A stretch of 64,000 nucleotides of DNA, from assembly GCA_900660155.1 (NCBI GenBank), contig CABFPE010000018.1, positions 708,895 through 772,894 on the forward strand, written 5' to 3'. Origin of the DNA: Hofstenia miamia (Eukaryota; Xenacoelomorpha; Acoela; Hofsteniidae). Position numbers and translations under genes: made by a program. Position 1 is the stretch's first letter. Each line of letters opens with the position of its first letter. Shown here one piece after another: positions 22,866 to 33,683 of the stretch. The notes under the pieces were generated by a model, which was given only the letters and a program-made list of their open reading frames with translations, searched no databases and was not told where the DNA came from.

Positions 22866-23245
22866 TCATTGGGGTATGAAAGTGTTAATTTTGACTGGTT
22901 TTGAGGGAACAGTTGATAAGTCTTCCATTGAGTTGTGCGTTAAAGCGGTTTGATTAATTTGGTAAAACTGCCGATAAATCAAACAAGTCTAGATCGTGCA
23001 CATTTATAAACGTGTAAAACTTGGCCAAGTTGTGTACACTGCAATATGTATTACATTGACACACCTTAAAAAATGTAAGTTAGTTTTTTTATTATTTCTA
23101 TGAATATATGCTCCATGACAAATTACAAAAAAATATTGTAGGAAAAAGTACACATTATTGTTAAATTTACAATTACGTCTCCTAAGTTTTGAAATTGACC
23201 ATTCCAATTTGACATAAATGAAGTATGATAATTTCATATATCTTA
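22866..23245 (+). repeat. segmental duplication: promoter/exon 1 region of copy B
   Basis: Homologous to 26985-27300 (C) and 33420-33730 (D). Shared blocks include 'gttttgagggaacagt' (C), 'tagatcgtgcac' and 'aagttgtg(t/c)acactgcaa'. The split-start donor AAAT|GTAAGT lies at 23073-23080. The TATA-like box is TATGAAA here. The intron is cut short: intron-end-like 'gataatttcatat' is joined directly to mid-exon sequence at 23246. Confidence 0.75.
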
Positions 23246-24178
23246 GGCTTTGTTTCCATCCACTCATGGCAAATGCAGGTCTTTTTGGCAACAGTACCTT
23301 TTCCATTTTTAATTGTATTTACATACTATTTTATTCCGGAGAGTCCCCGTTGGTTAATTTCCAAAAATAGAATTGAGGAAGCACAAAATGTACTGCAATG
23401 GCTAGCAATCCATAACAAAGTTCAAATCGAAGATAGTGAATTTGTGTATTTGAGCAAAGACTACTCCACTGAAGAGGCGCGCACTGCGTTTTCTTTTACA
23501 ACCACTATAAAAGAATTGTTCAAATCATCTGAGACATTAAAGCTCTACCTTATCTCTTTATTTCTCTTTGTAACTGGCAATGGTGTTTTCTATGCACTCA
23601 GCTTTAAAACTCCCCAATTAAGTGGAAACCTGTATTTAAACTTTAGTTTACAAGCAATTACTGATGTTTTTTTACTCATTTATTTTTTTCTCGTCCTCTT
23701 TTTATCACGGATGAATGTTTTCAAATGTTCGCTGTTAACCGCTGTCATTTCACTTGTTGCCGTTAATTTGTTTGTAAATTCTTATATCAGGCTTTCGCTC
23801 ATTCTCATTGCGAAAATTAGCGCCTCAATATTTTCTTGTGGGTAATCAGTTTTTCAACCGGAAATTTTACCAATATCAATACGAAGTGCGGGAGTGGCTA
23901 TTTTCGAAAAATCGTCTCGAATGTTTCTCGCAATTTTAATGGTAATGAATGAATTCCTTAGTGTTTCAACTGATCTTTACATGCTTTCCGTTCTTCTTTT
24001 TATAGCTGTTTTACTGATTCAAGTCTACTTCTCCAATGATTCTATACATGCATTACCAGAAAGTCTTGAAGAGTTGAAGCAGACTTATTCATTGAAAGAC
24101 TTTCCTGATGAGAAGTCCAACAGTGATCCAATCATAGATGAGAAGTCTCAATTAGTCAGTCAGCAACTTGATGAATGA
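23246..24178 (+). pseudogene. transporter B: truncated SLC22-like pseudogene
   Basis: From GFVSIHSWQMQVFLATVPFP onward this matches residues 203-512 of copy D closely, including the same central signature IPESPRWLISKNRIEEAQ. The first 202 codons are missing, as a deletion joins the end of the 5' intron to mid-exon. An in-frame TAA at 23843-23845 replaces the tryptophan of the conserved CGW motif (two base changes, TGG to TAA), and the frame then continues to 24178. It retains exon 1 and its donor upstream, so it could still be transcribed, but it cannot make a 12-helix carrier. Host-gene duplicate, fairly young given its similarity to D. Confidence 0.88.
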
Positions 24179-24466
24179 ATCAGAAAAAAAGCATTTTTTT
24201 CAATTTTACTCAATATATAAATTTTGAATTTGGAATTTTAACTCTATTATTTTTATATGTGTAAAAATCTTGATTGTTCTTAGCTTATATTTTTAATAGT
24301 TTATTGGTTTGGCTTATATTAAGTGCCAGTCATTTCGACTCTTCGGGTAGTTGCTTGCTGATTTGACACAATCTTGGGTTAACATACCAGACTATTAAAG
24401 CAATTTTGTCTCGTCATTCAACTAAATTGTAGTCGCAAAGTAGCTCATTTCTCTTTTTCCATTAGT
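24179..24466. repeat. 3' flank shared between copies B and C
   Basis: Clear homology to 30190-30440, for example 'gaatttgga(a/g)tttta', 'ctctattattttta' and 'tcttgattgttcttag'. The duplication unit of B and C therefore extended beyond the gene. Confidence 0.7.
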
Positions 24467-24662
24467 TTGTAAATTGTGGTTTTCATTGCATATTCATTTT
24501 TTATCCGTTTATATTGCTAATGTGAAGGAATGTATGACTATTTTTCATGACATCAACATCATATGAATCTTTTTTAGTACAGCTTGTAAATTGTGGTTTT
24601 CATTGCATATTCATTTTTTATCCATTTATATTGCTAATGTGAAGGAATGAATGACTATTTTC
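24467..24662 (+). repeat. tandem duplication, about 80-bp units 117 bp apart
   Basis: 24467-24545 and 24584-24662 are almost identical (start 'ttgtaaattgtggttttc', end 'gaatgactatttt'). A single, more diverged copy lies downstream of gene C at 30449-30535, so the doubling happened after B and C separated. Confidence 0.85.
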
Positions 24663-24833
24663 AATGAATGTGCAAAGTCACTTAAGTTGATATGATTTTT
24701 AAGGTATTATAGATGCCTAATTGATAGAAACTTAATGAAAAGTAATAGTTTATCTGTAAGAAAGTATAAATTTTATTCACAATTTCTTTGTTTTGAATTA
24801 ACATTAATTTACATAGATATTTAATGTTATATA

Positions 24834-25176
24834 CAAAGATGGACGCGGGTTGCGGTGCAGTGCGGGTACTGAATTTCAAATGCCACGCGGGTTGCGGTGG
24901 GATGCTGTTGGACATTTTTATTATGTTACATGTGTAATACTAACTAATACAATATTAATTATTCTACAAAATCTATATAATATAATATTTTTTACACCAT
25001 TCACTCAATCAAACAAAATTCATAGAGTCAATTCGGCGATTGACATTTTTGGTTTAATTACTTGAAAATGACACCGCCTTGTTAGAAAATAGAGGGTGTG
25101 TTGCGAATGCGGGTGAATTTTCTAACAGACGTGCGGTGCGGTTGCGGCCCCCTCACTGTGGGTGCTGTGCAATCTG
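24834..25176. mobile_element. hAT-like MITE with G+C-rich ends, 343 bp
   Basis: The ends carry the 'gcgggttgcggtg' type of satellite-like sequence seen in many hAT MITEs: GCGGGTTGCGGTG at about 24846 and GTGCGGTGCGGTTGCGG at about 25131. Left start CAAAGATGGAC and right start (reverse complement) CAGATTGCAC align only with a gap. GTTATATA (24826-24833) and GTTATAAA (25177-25184) form a 7-of-8 target duplication. The middle is A+T-rich and non-coding. Confidence 0.6.
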
Positions 25177-25184
25177 GTTATAAA

Positions 25185-26160
25185 AAATTACACCAGCGCC
25201 CAATCTATGGTTATATATAAGAACATACTACATAGTGTTCAAAATATTGCTTAAGATTTTAAATACCCATAAATTTTAACCTATGACAGGTAGAATGATG
25301 AAATATGACTTCTTGAAACCAAAATGTCCACAAAAAATGTTTGAGGTGCATACTTAGGTTCTAATATGTGTGAGCTATATTAAAATTCATTCGTTAATGT
25401 TGCAGTTAACACAGAATAGAAGGATTGCAATCGCTGAAGTGATAAACTGTAAAAAAAGAATATTCTAAGCATCCGGAGATCTCAGAGTTAGTGAGGTACA
25501 ATTTAAAAATTGACGGAAAATGGTTTTATCAAATACTTGAATACAGTCAATTTGAACGGGAGATAAGTTCAAAAGAGCTTTGAGACATGGAACATGGAGA
25601 AACATTGAATGCAATCGCAATTCAAACTTTATAAAGATTACTGCACTGCTACAATTGAAAAAAATCATCAGTAGTAACAATCCTAGTCAAGTATTTGGAA
25701 TAAAATGTTTGGCAAATTGCATCATTCTGTGAAACTTTTCAAAGTTCCCATGGTTTCATTACATCCAGAATGTAATACTTTAATTTTTTTGGGTCCATGT
25801 TAAAGAAACAAAACTAACCATCGTAACAGATAATCAAAATAACTGTCTGAAAAATTGTTAACTCTATAGATGTGATTACTTTACATGCTGTTATTGATAG
25901 CTTTTCTGCTTTATTTAGTAAATTTATCGCAGCTCAAGATAGACATTTTGAATTAATATTATAAGATAATTATAATTAAAATTTTTCTTTCTCCTAATAT
26001 TTATTTTATCATTCTATTTGTTATTAAATAACTATGGTCGTTTAAGGTCCTAAGCAATTTCAGCACATTGTATTTGAAGCCATAATTGTGATATGCTAGA
26101 GTTCTTTTATGGTGAAACCTTGTTTCTGTAGCCATGATATTTAAGAGTAGCACATAGCAT
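25185..26160. other. intergenic, nothing recognised
   Basis: No convincing coding or repeat signal found. Confidence 0.4.
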
Positions 26161-26560
26161 TGTTTATGTGTGGTTGATAATCAATTGATATTTAAAAGCT
26201 ACATCGTTTGTGTTGGGCAAATGTTAGAGAAGTACCCTATTGATAAAATAGTTAGAAAATTTGCAATAGGTGTAAGTATAGCACTAGTAGCTAGGCAATT
26301 ACCACCTTGCGCATTTATTCAACTCTTCCATGCTTTTATCATGAGTCACTTTAACTACACAAATATATTATATACTGATTTGAACAGTATACTTTATAAA
26401 AATCTTGATTTACAATTAAATGTCTCAAAGAAAAGCTCTTTTAAATTTGTATTACATTTTTAGGCCAATACTCTTTCTAAAGCAACTATGTTAACATTAT
26501 ATGATTAAAACTTGTCTCGTAAACAGAAATCAAGATCAAAATTCATAATTGAAAAAATCT
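26161..26560 (+). mobile_element. LINE reverse-transcriptase C-terminal fragment (degraded)
   Basis: The open stretch 26170-26463 contains KIVRKFAIGVSIALVARQLP and FIQLFHAFIMSHFNYTNILY. These match the post-catalytic segment of CR1/Jockey-type LINE polymerases (conserved pattern: helix, 'LPxxxLxxLYxxxIxxHxxYxxxxW'). No catalytic motifs remain. Confidence 0.55.
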
Positions 26561-26778
26561 GAAATATACATTCATTTCAGATCAACCGTTTTTTTATCTT
26601 TATCCTTATCTCTTGTACAGAAGTTCATTATAACATGAGAAAACAGTGGTAGATTCTCACAAGCAATGGTTAAGAAGTTCAAATTAAGGCATGCATCTTT
26701 ATAGGAAAAGGAAGTAAGCGAATAGCAAAACTATCAAAATGTTAAAAATAGACATGTGGTCGTAAACTTAAGCAAATG

Positions 26779-26780
26779 AC

Positions 26781-26819
<39 letters not shown>

Positions 26820-26825
26820 ATATAT
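26779..26825. repeat. (TA)n microsatellite, interrupted
   Basis: TA units with two TTTA interruptions, about 47 bp. Confidence 0.9.
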
Positions 26826-26984
26826 TTATAAGTTGGCCTAAGGCATTTGCGAACGATAACATCTTGCTTACAGCATTATGAAATTGAAGTGACCATTCAT
26901 TCCAGAAACAATTCTCTATAATAGTGGTTAAATAATCCATAGGTGTATACTCATTGCAAAAATTTAGCCTTCTTTGTTCAAACC

Positions 26985-27241
26985 TACATTCCACGCTAAT
27001 CGTTCTTGTTAATAGCGCGTTCTATTCTGGAGCAGAGCTATATTCAAAAGGGTCTAGAATTTGTACGGTTTTGAGGGAACAGTAGATGTCTTCCAGTAAG
27101 TTATTCGTTAAACTGTTTGATTAATTTGGACAAAATGCATTATAAATCAAATAAGTATAGATCGTGCACGTTTACTAACGTGCAATACTGTGCCAAGTTG
27201 TGCACACTGCAAAATGTATTACGTTGACACACCTTAATAAT
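26985..27241 (+). promoter_or_regulatory. transporter C promoter and 5' exon ending in AT of the split start codon
   Basis: Homologous to the B and D upstream segments. The exon ends CTTAATA-AT|GTAAGTTAG, donor at 27242. The TATA position of copy D reads TCTAGAA here, so the core promoter is weakened or uses another element. An in-frame TGA lies five codons before the junction. Confidence 0.6.
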
Positions 27242-28639
27242 GTAAGTTAGTTATTTATTAGTATTATAAATATATTTTATGAGTTATTCAAGATAAATGG
27301 AAAATATTTTAGGATGAAATGCAAACAATTACGTCGGCCAAATTTATCATCAAATTTGTTCTTAGGGATGTATGGCAAAGCACGTAAAATTAAGGTTCTT
27401 TTAATGATTTTAAGGTATTTGCAGTTGAATTCTTTAAAAATGTTTACCATTGCGATATTTGTAATAAATTTGAATTTTCAGATGCCTAAATAGTATTTTA
27501 TTTGAACTGTGTTGCATTGGATGTAGACTAAGCGCAGCCGAATATATATGTGGACTTGATTTGCCCTAAAAACTACAATATTAAATGTCAAGGCAACATC
27601 CCTAGAATTAATGAAATACTGTAATTTTCCTTTAATTCACTTTTATATTTAGTATGGTCCACTTTTGACTATATATAGCAAGAGGAATATTTTCACTTGT
27701 ATAGAAGAATTTCAGTAGTATATACTACTCCAATTTTTGAAGAAAAACCAGCTCAGTTCTGTTTTAGTTGTAAAATAATCGGTTCTATGAATATTAACAG
27801 TCTTTTTATCCCGCGTGAGTGTATTTAGTACAAACTTAGTAATTAGACTCCGTTTTTCTTTTCAGCCAAACTACCATTTTTGGGTTTTGAATGATAAATG
27901 TATATGTTAGAAATTTGTATGATGACGCACCCGGCATCATTTTGTAATTAGTAACTTAATTGTTGGGCTCTAAAAATCGAAATTATGTGAATCTTTGCTA
28001 ACATTTTGTGTGGAAAATGCATATTTTGTTTTAACTAAAATGAGATTTTATAATTGAAAAATGAATAATTGTATTTTGTAAGAAGCAGAAAACTTAATAT
28101 TATTATGACGTTTTTAATTTTGTCCTATGTATAGGCGTTCATGTGTTTCTCGCTGTTTGCAAACCGCTACGTTTTTGAATACTTAAAGTTGATTTACATT
28201 TTATATAAAGATAATTTAATCAGTTTCGCTTTCAGATTAAAATGAATATGTCGATTTTATATAAAAATCTATAGATTCCAAGCTATTACAAAATAACAAT
28301 TTATATTTTGTGTTAAATCATTTTCGTTTTTTTCACTATAACAAATGCATTGAAATTAACAACTCTTGGGACACAACTCCTCATCAAATTACCTACTTTA
28401 TATAAGAGTAATCTAAATATTCTTCGATCCCACAATATTTCAAGGATTCGGTTGTTAAAACTAAGCCTTACGAAATTGTATGAATCAGAAATTTGGTACA
28501 ATATCAAATTCAGTTAGTGTTTTAATTGAGGTATGTGTCAAAAATGCCGAAGGTTTACAAATCATTCTATTTTTAATGAAAGAAGGTCGAAATGTGATAA
28601 TTTCATATTAATTTCCAAATAGTAAATTGATGTTTTTAG
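27242..28639 (+). other. transporter C 5' intron (1398 bp)
   Basis: GTAAGT to TTTTTAG. Homologous in parts to the D intron (1381 bp), for example 'catcaaatttgtt' and 'ttgcgatatttgt'. No gene inside. Confidence 0.6.
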
Positions 28640-30176
28640 GGTTATCAATACTGAATATTGGATAGAAAAATGTGGAACTGGCAAAAGCCAAATAAGGATA
28701 CTTATCGTTTTGTTCTCTTTTTTCAGCTTTTACAATCTTCATTTGTTCAATATTATTTTCTTAGCCGCAAAGGTGAATTTTGCATGTTCAGATGTCATCA
28801 CTTCTTCCAACATATCCTACCAAAATGAATGCACAAATTCTTGCCAAAAGTACATCTACGATGAAATAATATCTACAATATATGGTGAAATGGATCTTGC
28901 TTGCGGTAGAAACGGATTCTTGCTCTCTTTAGCTACTCCATTTACTTTCATTGGTAATGCAGTTGGATGCATATTTTCGCCTTATATTCAAGAATCTTTT
29001 GGAAGAAAGGCAAGCATTTATTCGTCTTGTTTAACATTCATCATTGGATTCTGTATTCAGTGGTTCTTCAGCAATATTTATGGAATGTTGATTAGTCGGT
29101 TTCTTATTGGAATTTCGATGCTATTATTTATAAGTCCGTCTTTTATTATACTATGCGAAGTAGTAATCAAGCATAGACGTTATCTCTTCGGATATTTGTA
29201 CTCTTTAGGCATTTCTTGTGGAAGCCTATTAGCTGCCGCCATAGGCTTTGTTTCCATGCACTCATGGCAAATGCAGGTCTTTTTAGCAACAGTGCCTTTA
29301 CCATTTTTAATTGTATTTACATACTATTTTATTCCGGAGAGTCCCCGTTGGTTAATTTCCAAAAATAGAATTGAGGAAGCACAAAATGTACTGCAATGGC
29401 TAGCATTCAATAACAAAGTTCACATCGAAGATAGGGAATTTGTGTATTTGAGCAAGGACTACTCCACTGAAGAGGCGCGCTCTTCTTTTTCTTTTACAAC
29501 CACTATTAAAGAATTGTTCTTGTCATCGGAGATAGTAAAGCTCCATCTCATCTCTTTATTTGTGTTTATGTCTAGCAATGGTGCTTACTTTGCACTAAGC
29601 TTTAAGACTACCCAATTAAGTGGAAACCTGTATCTAAACTTTAGTTTACAAGCATTTATTGATGTTTTTTCACTGCTTTATTTTTTTATTGTGCTCTGTT
29701 TATCACGGATGAATGTTTTCAAATGTTCTCTGTTAACCGCCATCATTTCACTGGTTGCTGTTAATTTGTTCGAAAGTTCTTATTTGCGATTTGTGCTCAT
29801 TCTAATTGCGAAGATTAGCACGGCATTATTTTCTTGGGGATGGTTGCTTTTTCAACCTGAAATTTTGCCGATATCCATACGAAGTACAGGAGTGGCCATT
29901 TTGGAATTAATGTCTCGGGTATTTCTTGCATTTTTAATGGTAATGAATGAATTTCTCAGTCTTTCAACTGATCTCTACGTCATTTCCATTCTTCTTTTTC
30001 TTGCATTTTTACTGATTCATTTCTGCTTCTCCAATGATTCTATACATGCATTGCCAGAAAGTCTTGAAGAGTTGAGACAGAGTTATTTCTCCAACGACGT
30101 TCCTGATGAGAAGTCCAACGGGGATCTAATTTTAGATGAGAAGTCTCAGTTAATGAGTCAGCAACTTACTGAATGA
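28640..30176 (+). CDS. transporter C: SLC22-like MFS protein
   Basis: 512 residues when started at the spliced ATG (MVINTEYWIEKCG...). It has the same architecture as D, with helix 1 and a short external loop of about 45 residues with paired cysteines and NIS glycosylation site. STIYGEMDLACGR, GRKASIY after helix 2, CEVVIKHRRYLFGY and IPESPRWLISKNRIEEAQNV follow, and WLLFQPEILPISIRSTG comes late. The C-terminal tail has the acidic repeats DEKSNG and DEKSQL. The central exon block (about 29250-29400) is almost identical in DNA to B and D while flanking parts differ more, which suggests gene conversion. Likely plasma-membrane uptake of organic ions; substrate unknown. No internal introns. Confidence 0.88.
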
Positions 30177-30651
30177 TTCTGTGTTACCAATATATAAGTT
30201 TTGAATTTGGAGTTTTAGCTCTATTATTTTTATCTGTGTAAAGATCTTGATTGTTCTTAGTTTATATTTTTAATAGTTTGTTGGTTTGCCTTAAATTTAA
30301 TGCAAGTAATTTCTATTCTTAAGGTTGTTGCTTGCTTATTTCAAACATCTCCTTTTTTAAGAACTTTACTCACAATCATGATTAAACTTATCAGAATAGC
30401 ACAGTAAATTTTACATTCCAAGTTGTAGTTACTGTATTTCCAATGCTTTTTGTAAAATGTGATTTTAATTTATCTTCATTTCTTATCCGTTTATATTGCT
30501 AAAGTAAATAAGTGCATGACTATTTTGCATGCCATCAATAATTCTATAATTTTTTGTAATATAGTTTGTCACAAAAAACGGCCGTTTTTTAAAACCAGTA
30601 TATTTAAATCAAGTTGTAGAATGTGAACAAAATGAACAAAATAAGCAATAT
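30177..30651. other. 3' flank of transporter C (shared with B), then spacer
   Basis: 30190-30440 matches the flank of B, and 30449-30535 matches the unit that is doubled after B. No AATAAA lies immediately after the stop. Confidence 0.55.
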
Positions 30652-31685
30652 TTATGGGTAGCCTCCATCGACATCGATTACGTTCTGCACATGCATGTTA
30701 ACATTTCACACTTGTGAGACATAATTTCAGGTGTGAATGTTGATAAGTTTTCATTAAGTAAATTTTCAAGTTCATGCTTGTTTGAAAACGTGATATTCGA
30801 TCGTCGCATTTCTAGCATAGGAAAAATCAACCTGGTACATTGGTTTACGTCAGGAGAATACGAAGATTGTTTAATCAAGTTCACATGGCGATCTCTAAGC
30901 ACTGAGTCGTTTCTTTTGGCACATGCGGCTTGACATTATCGTGTTGCAACAGCATGTATTGTCAAGATATGAACTTTCCTTGTTGTTGAAGTTCGTAGCG
31001 GTCAAAACTGTCCATGGCTTCATTCAAAAGCTGCAGATATTCGGCTGAGTTCACTGTTACGCTTGGAGCTAAAATCTTAAAATGAAACCTGCCGCTAAAA
31101 GTCAGCCACCATCACGTGGAACTTTTTGGAAGACTGCGTTCTTTTTGCAAGAGTTTGTCTTTTGACATTTTGAGGAGATACCCAACATCTTCTTGTGACG
31201 GTGTTTCCCACTGGCTTCTTATAAACCCACTTCTCAGTGACTACCCTGGAACGCGAAGCGTTTCTTGCTTATGAGCAGTCAACAACTCTTCACAACACTT
31301 GCTTCCTTTTGAATATTTAGTCAATTCATGGGAAATCCATCTCAGTTAATTGCTCTTCCAATTCAACTCTTCCTTTAAAATTCTTCACATCGTATCTTTT
31401 GTAACATCATATTTTCTTGACAGTTCGCGTTCTGTTGTCTTCTTTAACATCTTTCAAGACTTGCGCAACAAGTTTTGTTCTTTCTTCGTTTCGTTTTCTT
31501 CCACTACCTTCAGCAAGACTAAATTGGGTTCTCTGTTCATCTCTTTATTATTGTGCGATTCTTTTGTCACTTGTGATTTCTTCTCCCCAATCGTTGACAA
31601 TTAATCGATGAATCTCTGAGATCTTATAGTCATTTCTTCTTAACGTTTCCACAATGCAATTTATGTCTGCTGTTGATGACTGCAT
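30652..31685 (-). pseudogene. mariner-family transposase, decayed
   Basis: Reading the minus strand from an ATG at 31685, pieces in changing frames follow the order of a mariner transposase. They are QSSTADINCIVETLRRNDYK (N-terminal helix-turn-helix), LTAHKQETLR, KWVYKKPVGN (after the first catalytic site), GRFHFKILAPSVTVNSAEYL, LLQHDNVKPHV (second catalytic D), YSPDVNQCTRLIFPMLEMRR (third site) and a final stop at 30652-30654. At least four frameshifts and several stops break it. The first catalytic position reads VTEKW where SDEKW is expected, so the first aspartate is lost. Terminal inverted repeats could not be matched. An old copy, of a family distinct from the one at 5946-7300. Confidence 0.75.
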
Positions 31686-33419
31686 TCGAAAAACGATGAT
31701 AGTCAAATCAAACAACGCTATTAGTTAAAAAAAATATATTTTGGCATATTAAACAATAAATCATAGAGTGTATAAAAATTAAATATGCATTTACATGATA
31801 TTATCAATTGTATCCCATTGTTTTTTGCACAATTTTTTGATGAGTAAATCTTTTGAATTATGGTATTTTTATTCTAAATTGCAGCAGAGGGGTTAATTAC
31901 CCCACCCCGTCTCCCACCTTTACACTTTTTTAAATTTTAGTTTTTTTTAGAATCCTTCCGTTTGTGATTTCATGGCTGCTTTTACTTTTTTGGATTAAGA
32001 AGGTTTCTGACATTTTGAAGCAATTTCACCACCTTTTCTTTTGCTAAATGACTATTGTCAACAATATTTTAAAAATTTTGATTATGCCATATTGTGTTTT
32101 TAAATTAAATTATTGTTGTTCTTCATTTCTACATTTTATGTTTTTTATTTAGTAAAGGGTCTCCCAGAAAGCATTAACCATGCTTTCTCAAATCAGAAAG
32201 ATAGAATCAGAAGATACAACTTAGCCTGTGGAAAAAATCCGAAGACTAATAAAATCACCCCCTTTTCGTTACCTATCATCGAAAATAATATGGTGCCTCA
32301 TTTTTAAGAGGAAGATTTGTTTTAGTGAACGGTTTCAAAAAACTCTTTTGTAGAAAAAATTTTATTAGGTGGTGGCTGAATCATCAACCCTCCTGTAAAT
32401 TCATCAGACAAAATTTACTTCTTATTTTCATTGTGAGATTCAAACTTTCACCTGTTCTTATTGCATTAATTTCTGTGACACAAGGTAATTTTTACATCGA
32501 TTTTATTTATAGTAATCTAGCATTTACATTAAAAATAACAGGATCAAATCCGCACTTCAAATTATTAGAGATCACGCGTATTTTCACAGAAACATACTCT
32601 ATGATGAATACAAATACATGTACATTTCTTGTTTTAATTTTAAAAAACCATGACATAGTTCAGTTTTAACAAATGCTCATTGCAGTTGATATTAACGGGC
32701 AGTGCATGAATATTTTCATTCAAAAATGGCAAAATTATCAAAAGATTGTAAAAGATTTAGAAAACAAGTACAAAATTTTCCTTCTAAGTGTTATATGCTA
32801 CATTATACTACATTTTTTATTAGCATTTTGTTTTGTGTTCTTACTAAATTGCTCCACTTTTATGTTGTGATATGTTGATGTTCATCCCTTTATCCACTAC
32901 ATCACTAAGCTTCTTTTAAACATTAGACATCATATTGATCATTCATAATGTACAAGTCAATATCATAACATTATAATTTGATACATGAAAATTTTCTAAT
33001 AAAATAATAAATATAACAAAGTGGGTCATTCTGAGAATTTTATTTACTACTATTTTCTTAGAGCAGTAATTATCTGTATTAAACAGCAGAATAGCTTTTA
33101 ACTTAAGTTTTCATATTTCTTGAATTAAAGGTTCAAGTATAACCGCATAACCAGAGGTGTTTGTGGGTCGGGATTTTCCGTCCAAGAAGCAATCTTTGAG
33201 CCCAAAAACACGCTATTGATGTTGAATTTCAGATTTAGAATTCTTAGTAATTATGTTGTACAAAATTTTCAAATTACCTAAAATTTTCATTAAAAACTCG
33301 AAATCAATTAATGAAAAGAAAAGTTTTTGCAAAACTACATCTAGTACATTGACAAAAGATTACATTTTGCTTATAGCAATTATTTATTTGTCGAAAGAAT
33401 TCGTTTATGCAAGCCTACA
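31686..33419. other. intergenic between transporters C and D, nothing certain
   Basis: Short frames at 32113-32307 and 32325-32669 lack motifs and have low complexity. I do not call genes here. Confidence 0.4.
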
Positions 33420-33683
33420 GTCCAAGGTCAACGTTCTAGTTTCTAACGTGTTCTATTATGGAGCAGAACTATTTGAAGGGGGTATAAAAGTGCTAACTTG
33501 GACCGATTTTCATGAAAATTCTGACAGATATTTCAATTAGTTAGACTTTAAAGTGCTTTGATTACTAGGCCCAAAATAGTGTTTGAACGAATCAAATCTA
33601 GATTGTGCACGTTGATTAATACCTAACGCTGTGCCAAGTTGTGCACACTGCAATCAGTATCGCGCTTACAAATCTTAAAAAAT
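33420..33683 (+). promoter_or_regulatory. transporter D promoter with TATA box and 5' exon ending in AT
   Basis: TATAAAA at 33483-33489 lies about 200 bp before the donor AAAAAT|GTAAGTAAG at 33684. Transcription would begin near 33510-33520, giving a 5' exon of about 170 nt. The segment is homologous to those of B and C. An in-frame TAA lies at 33676-33678, just before the junction-formed ATG. Confidence 0.6.

Noticed and set aside
24109-24130. CTGATGAGAAG in the transporter tails (24.1, 30.1 and 36.5 kb), first taken as hammerhead cores
   Set aside because: It encodes the PDEKS tail repeat; no stem II hairpin or following GAAA in position.
32113-32669. Two consecutive plus-strand frames between transporters C and D
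   Set aside because: No motif, no homology between the frames and no splice borders supporting them.
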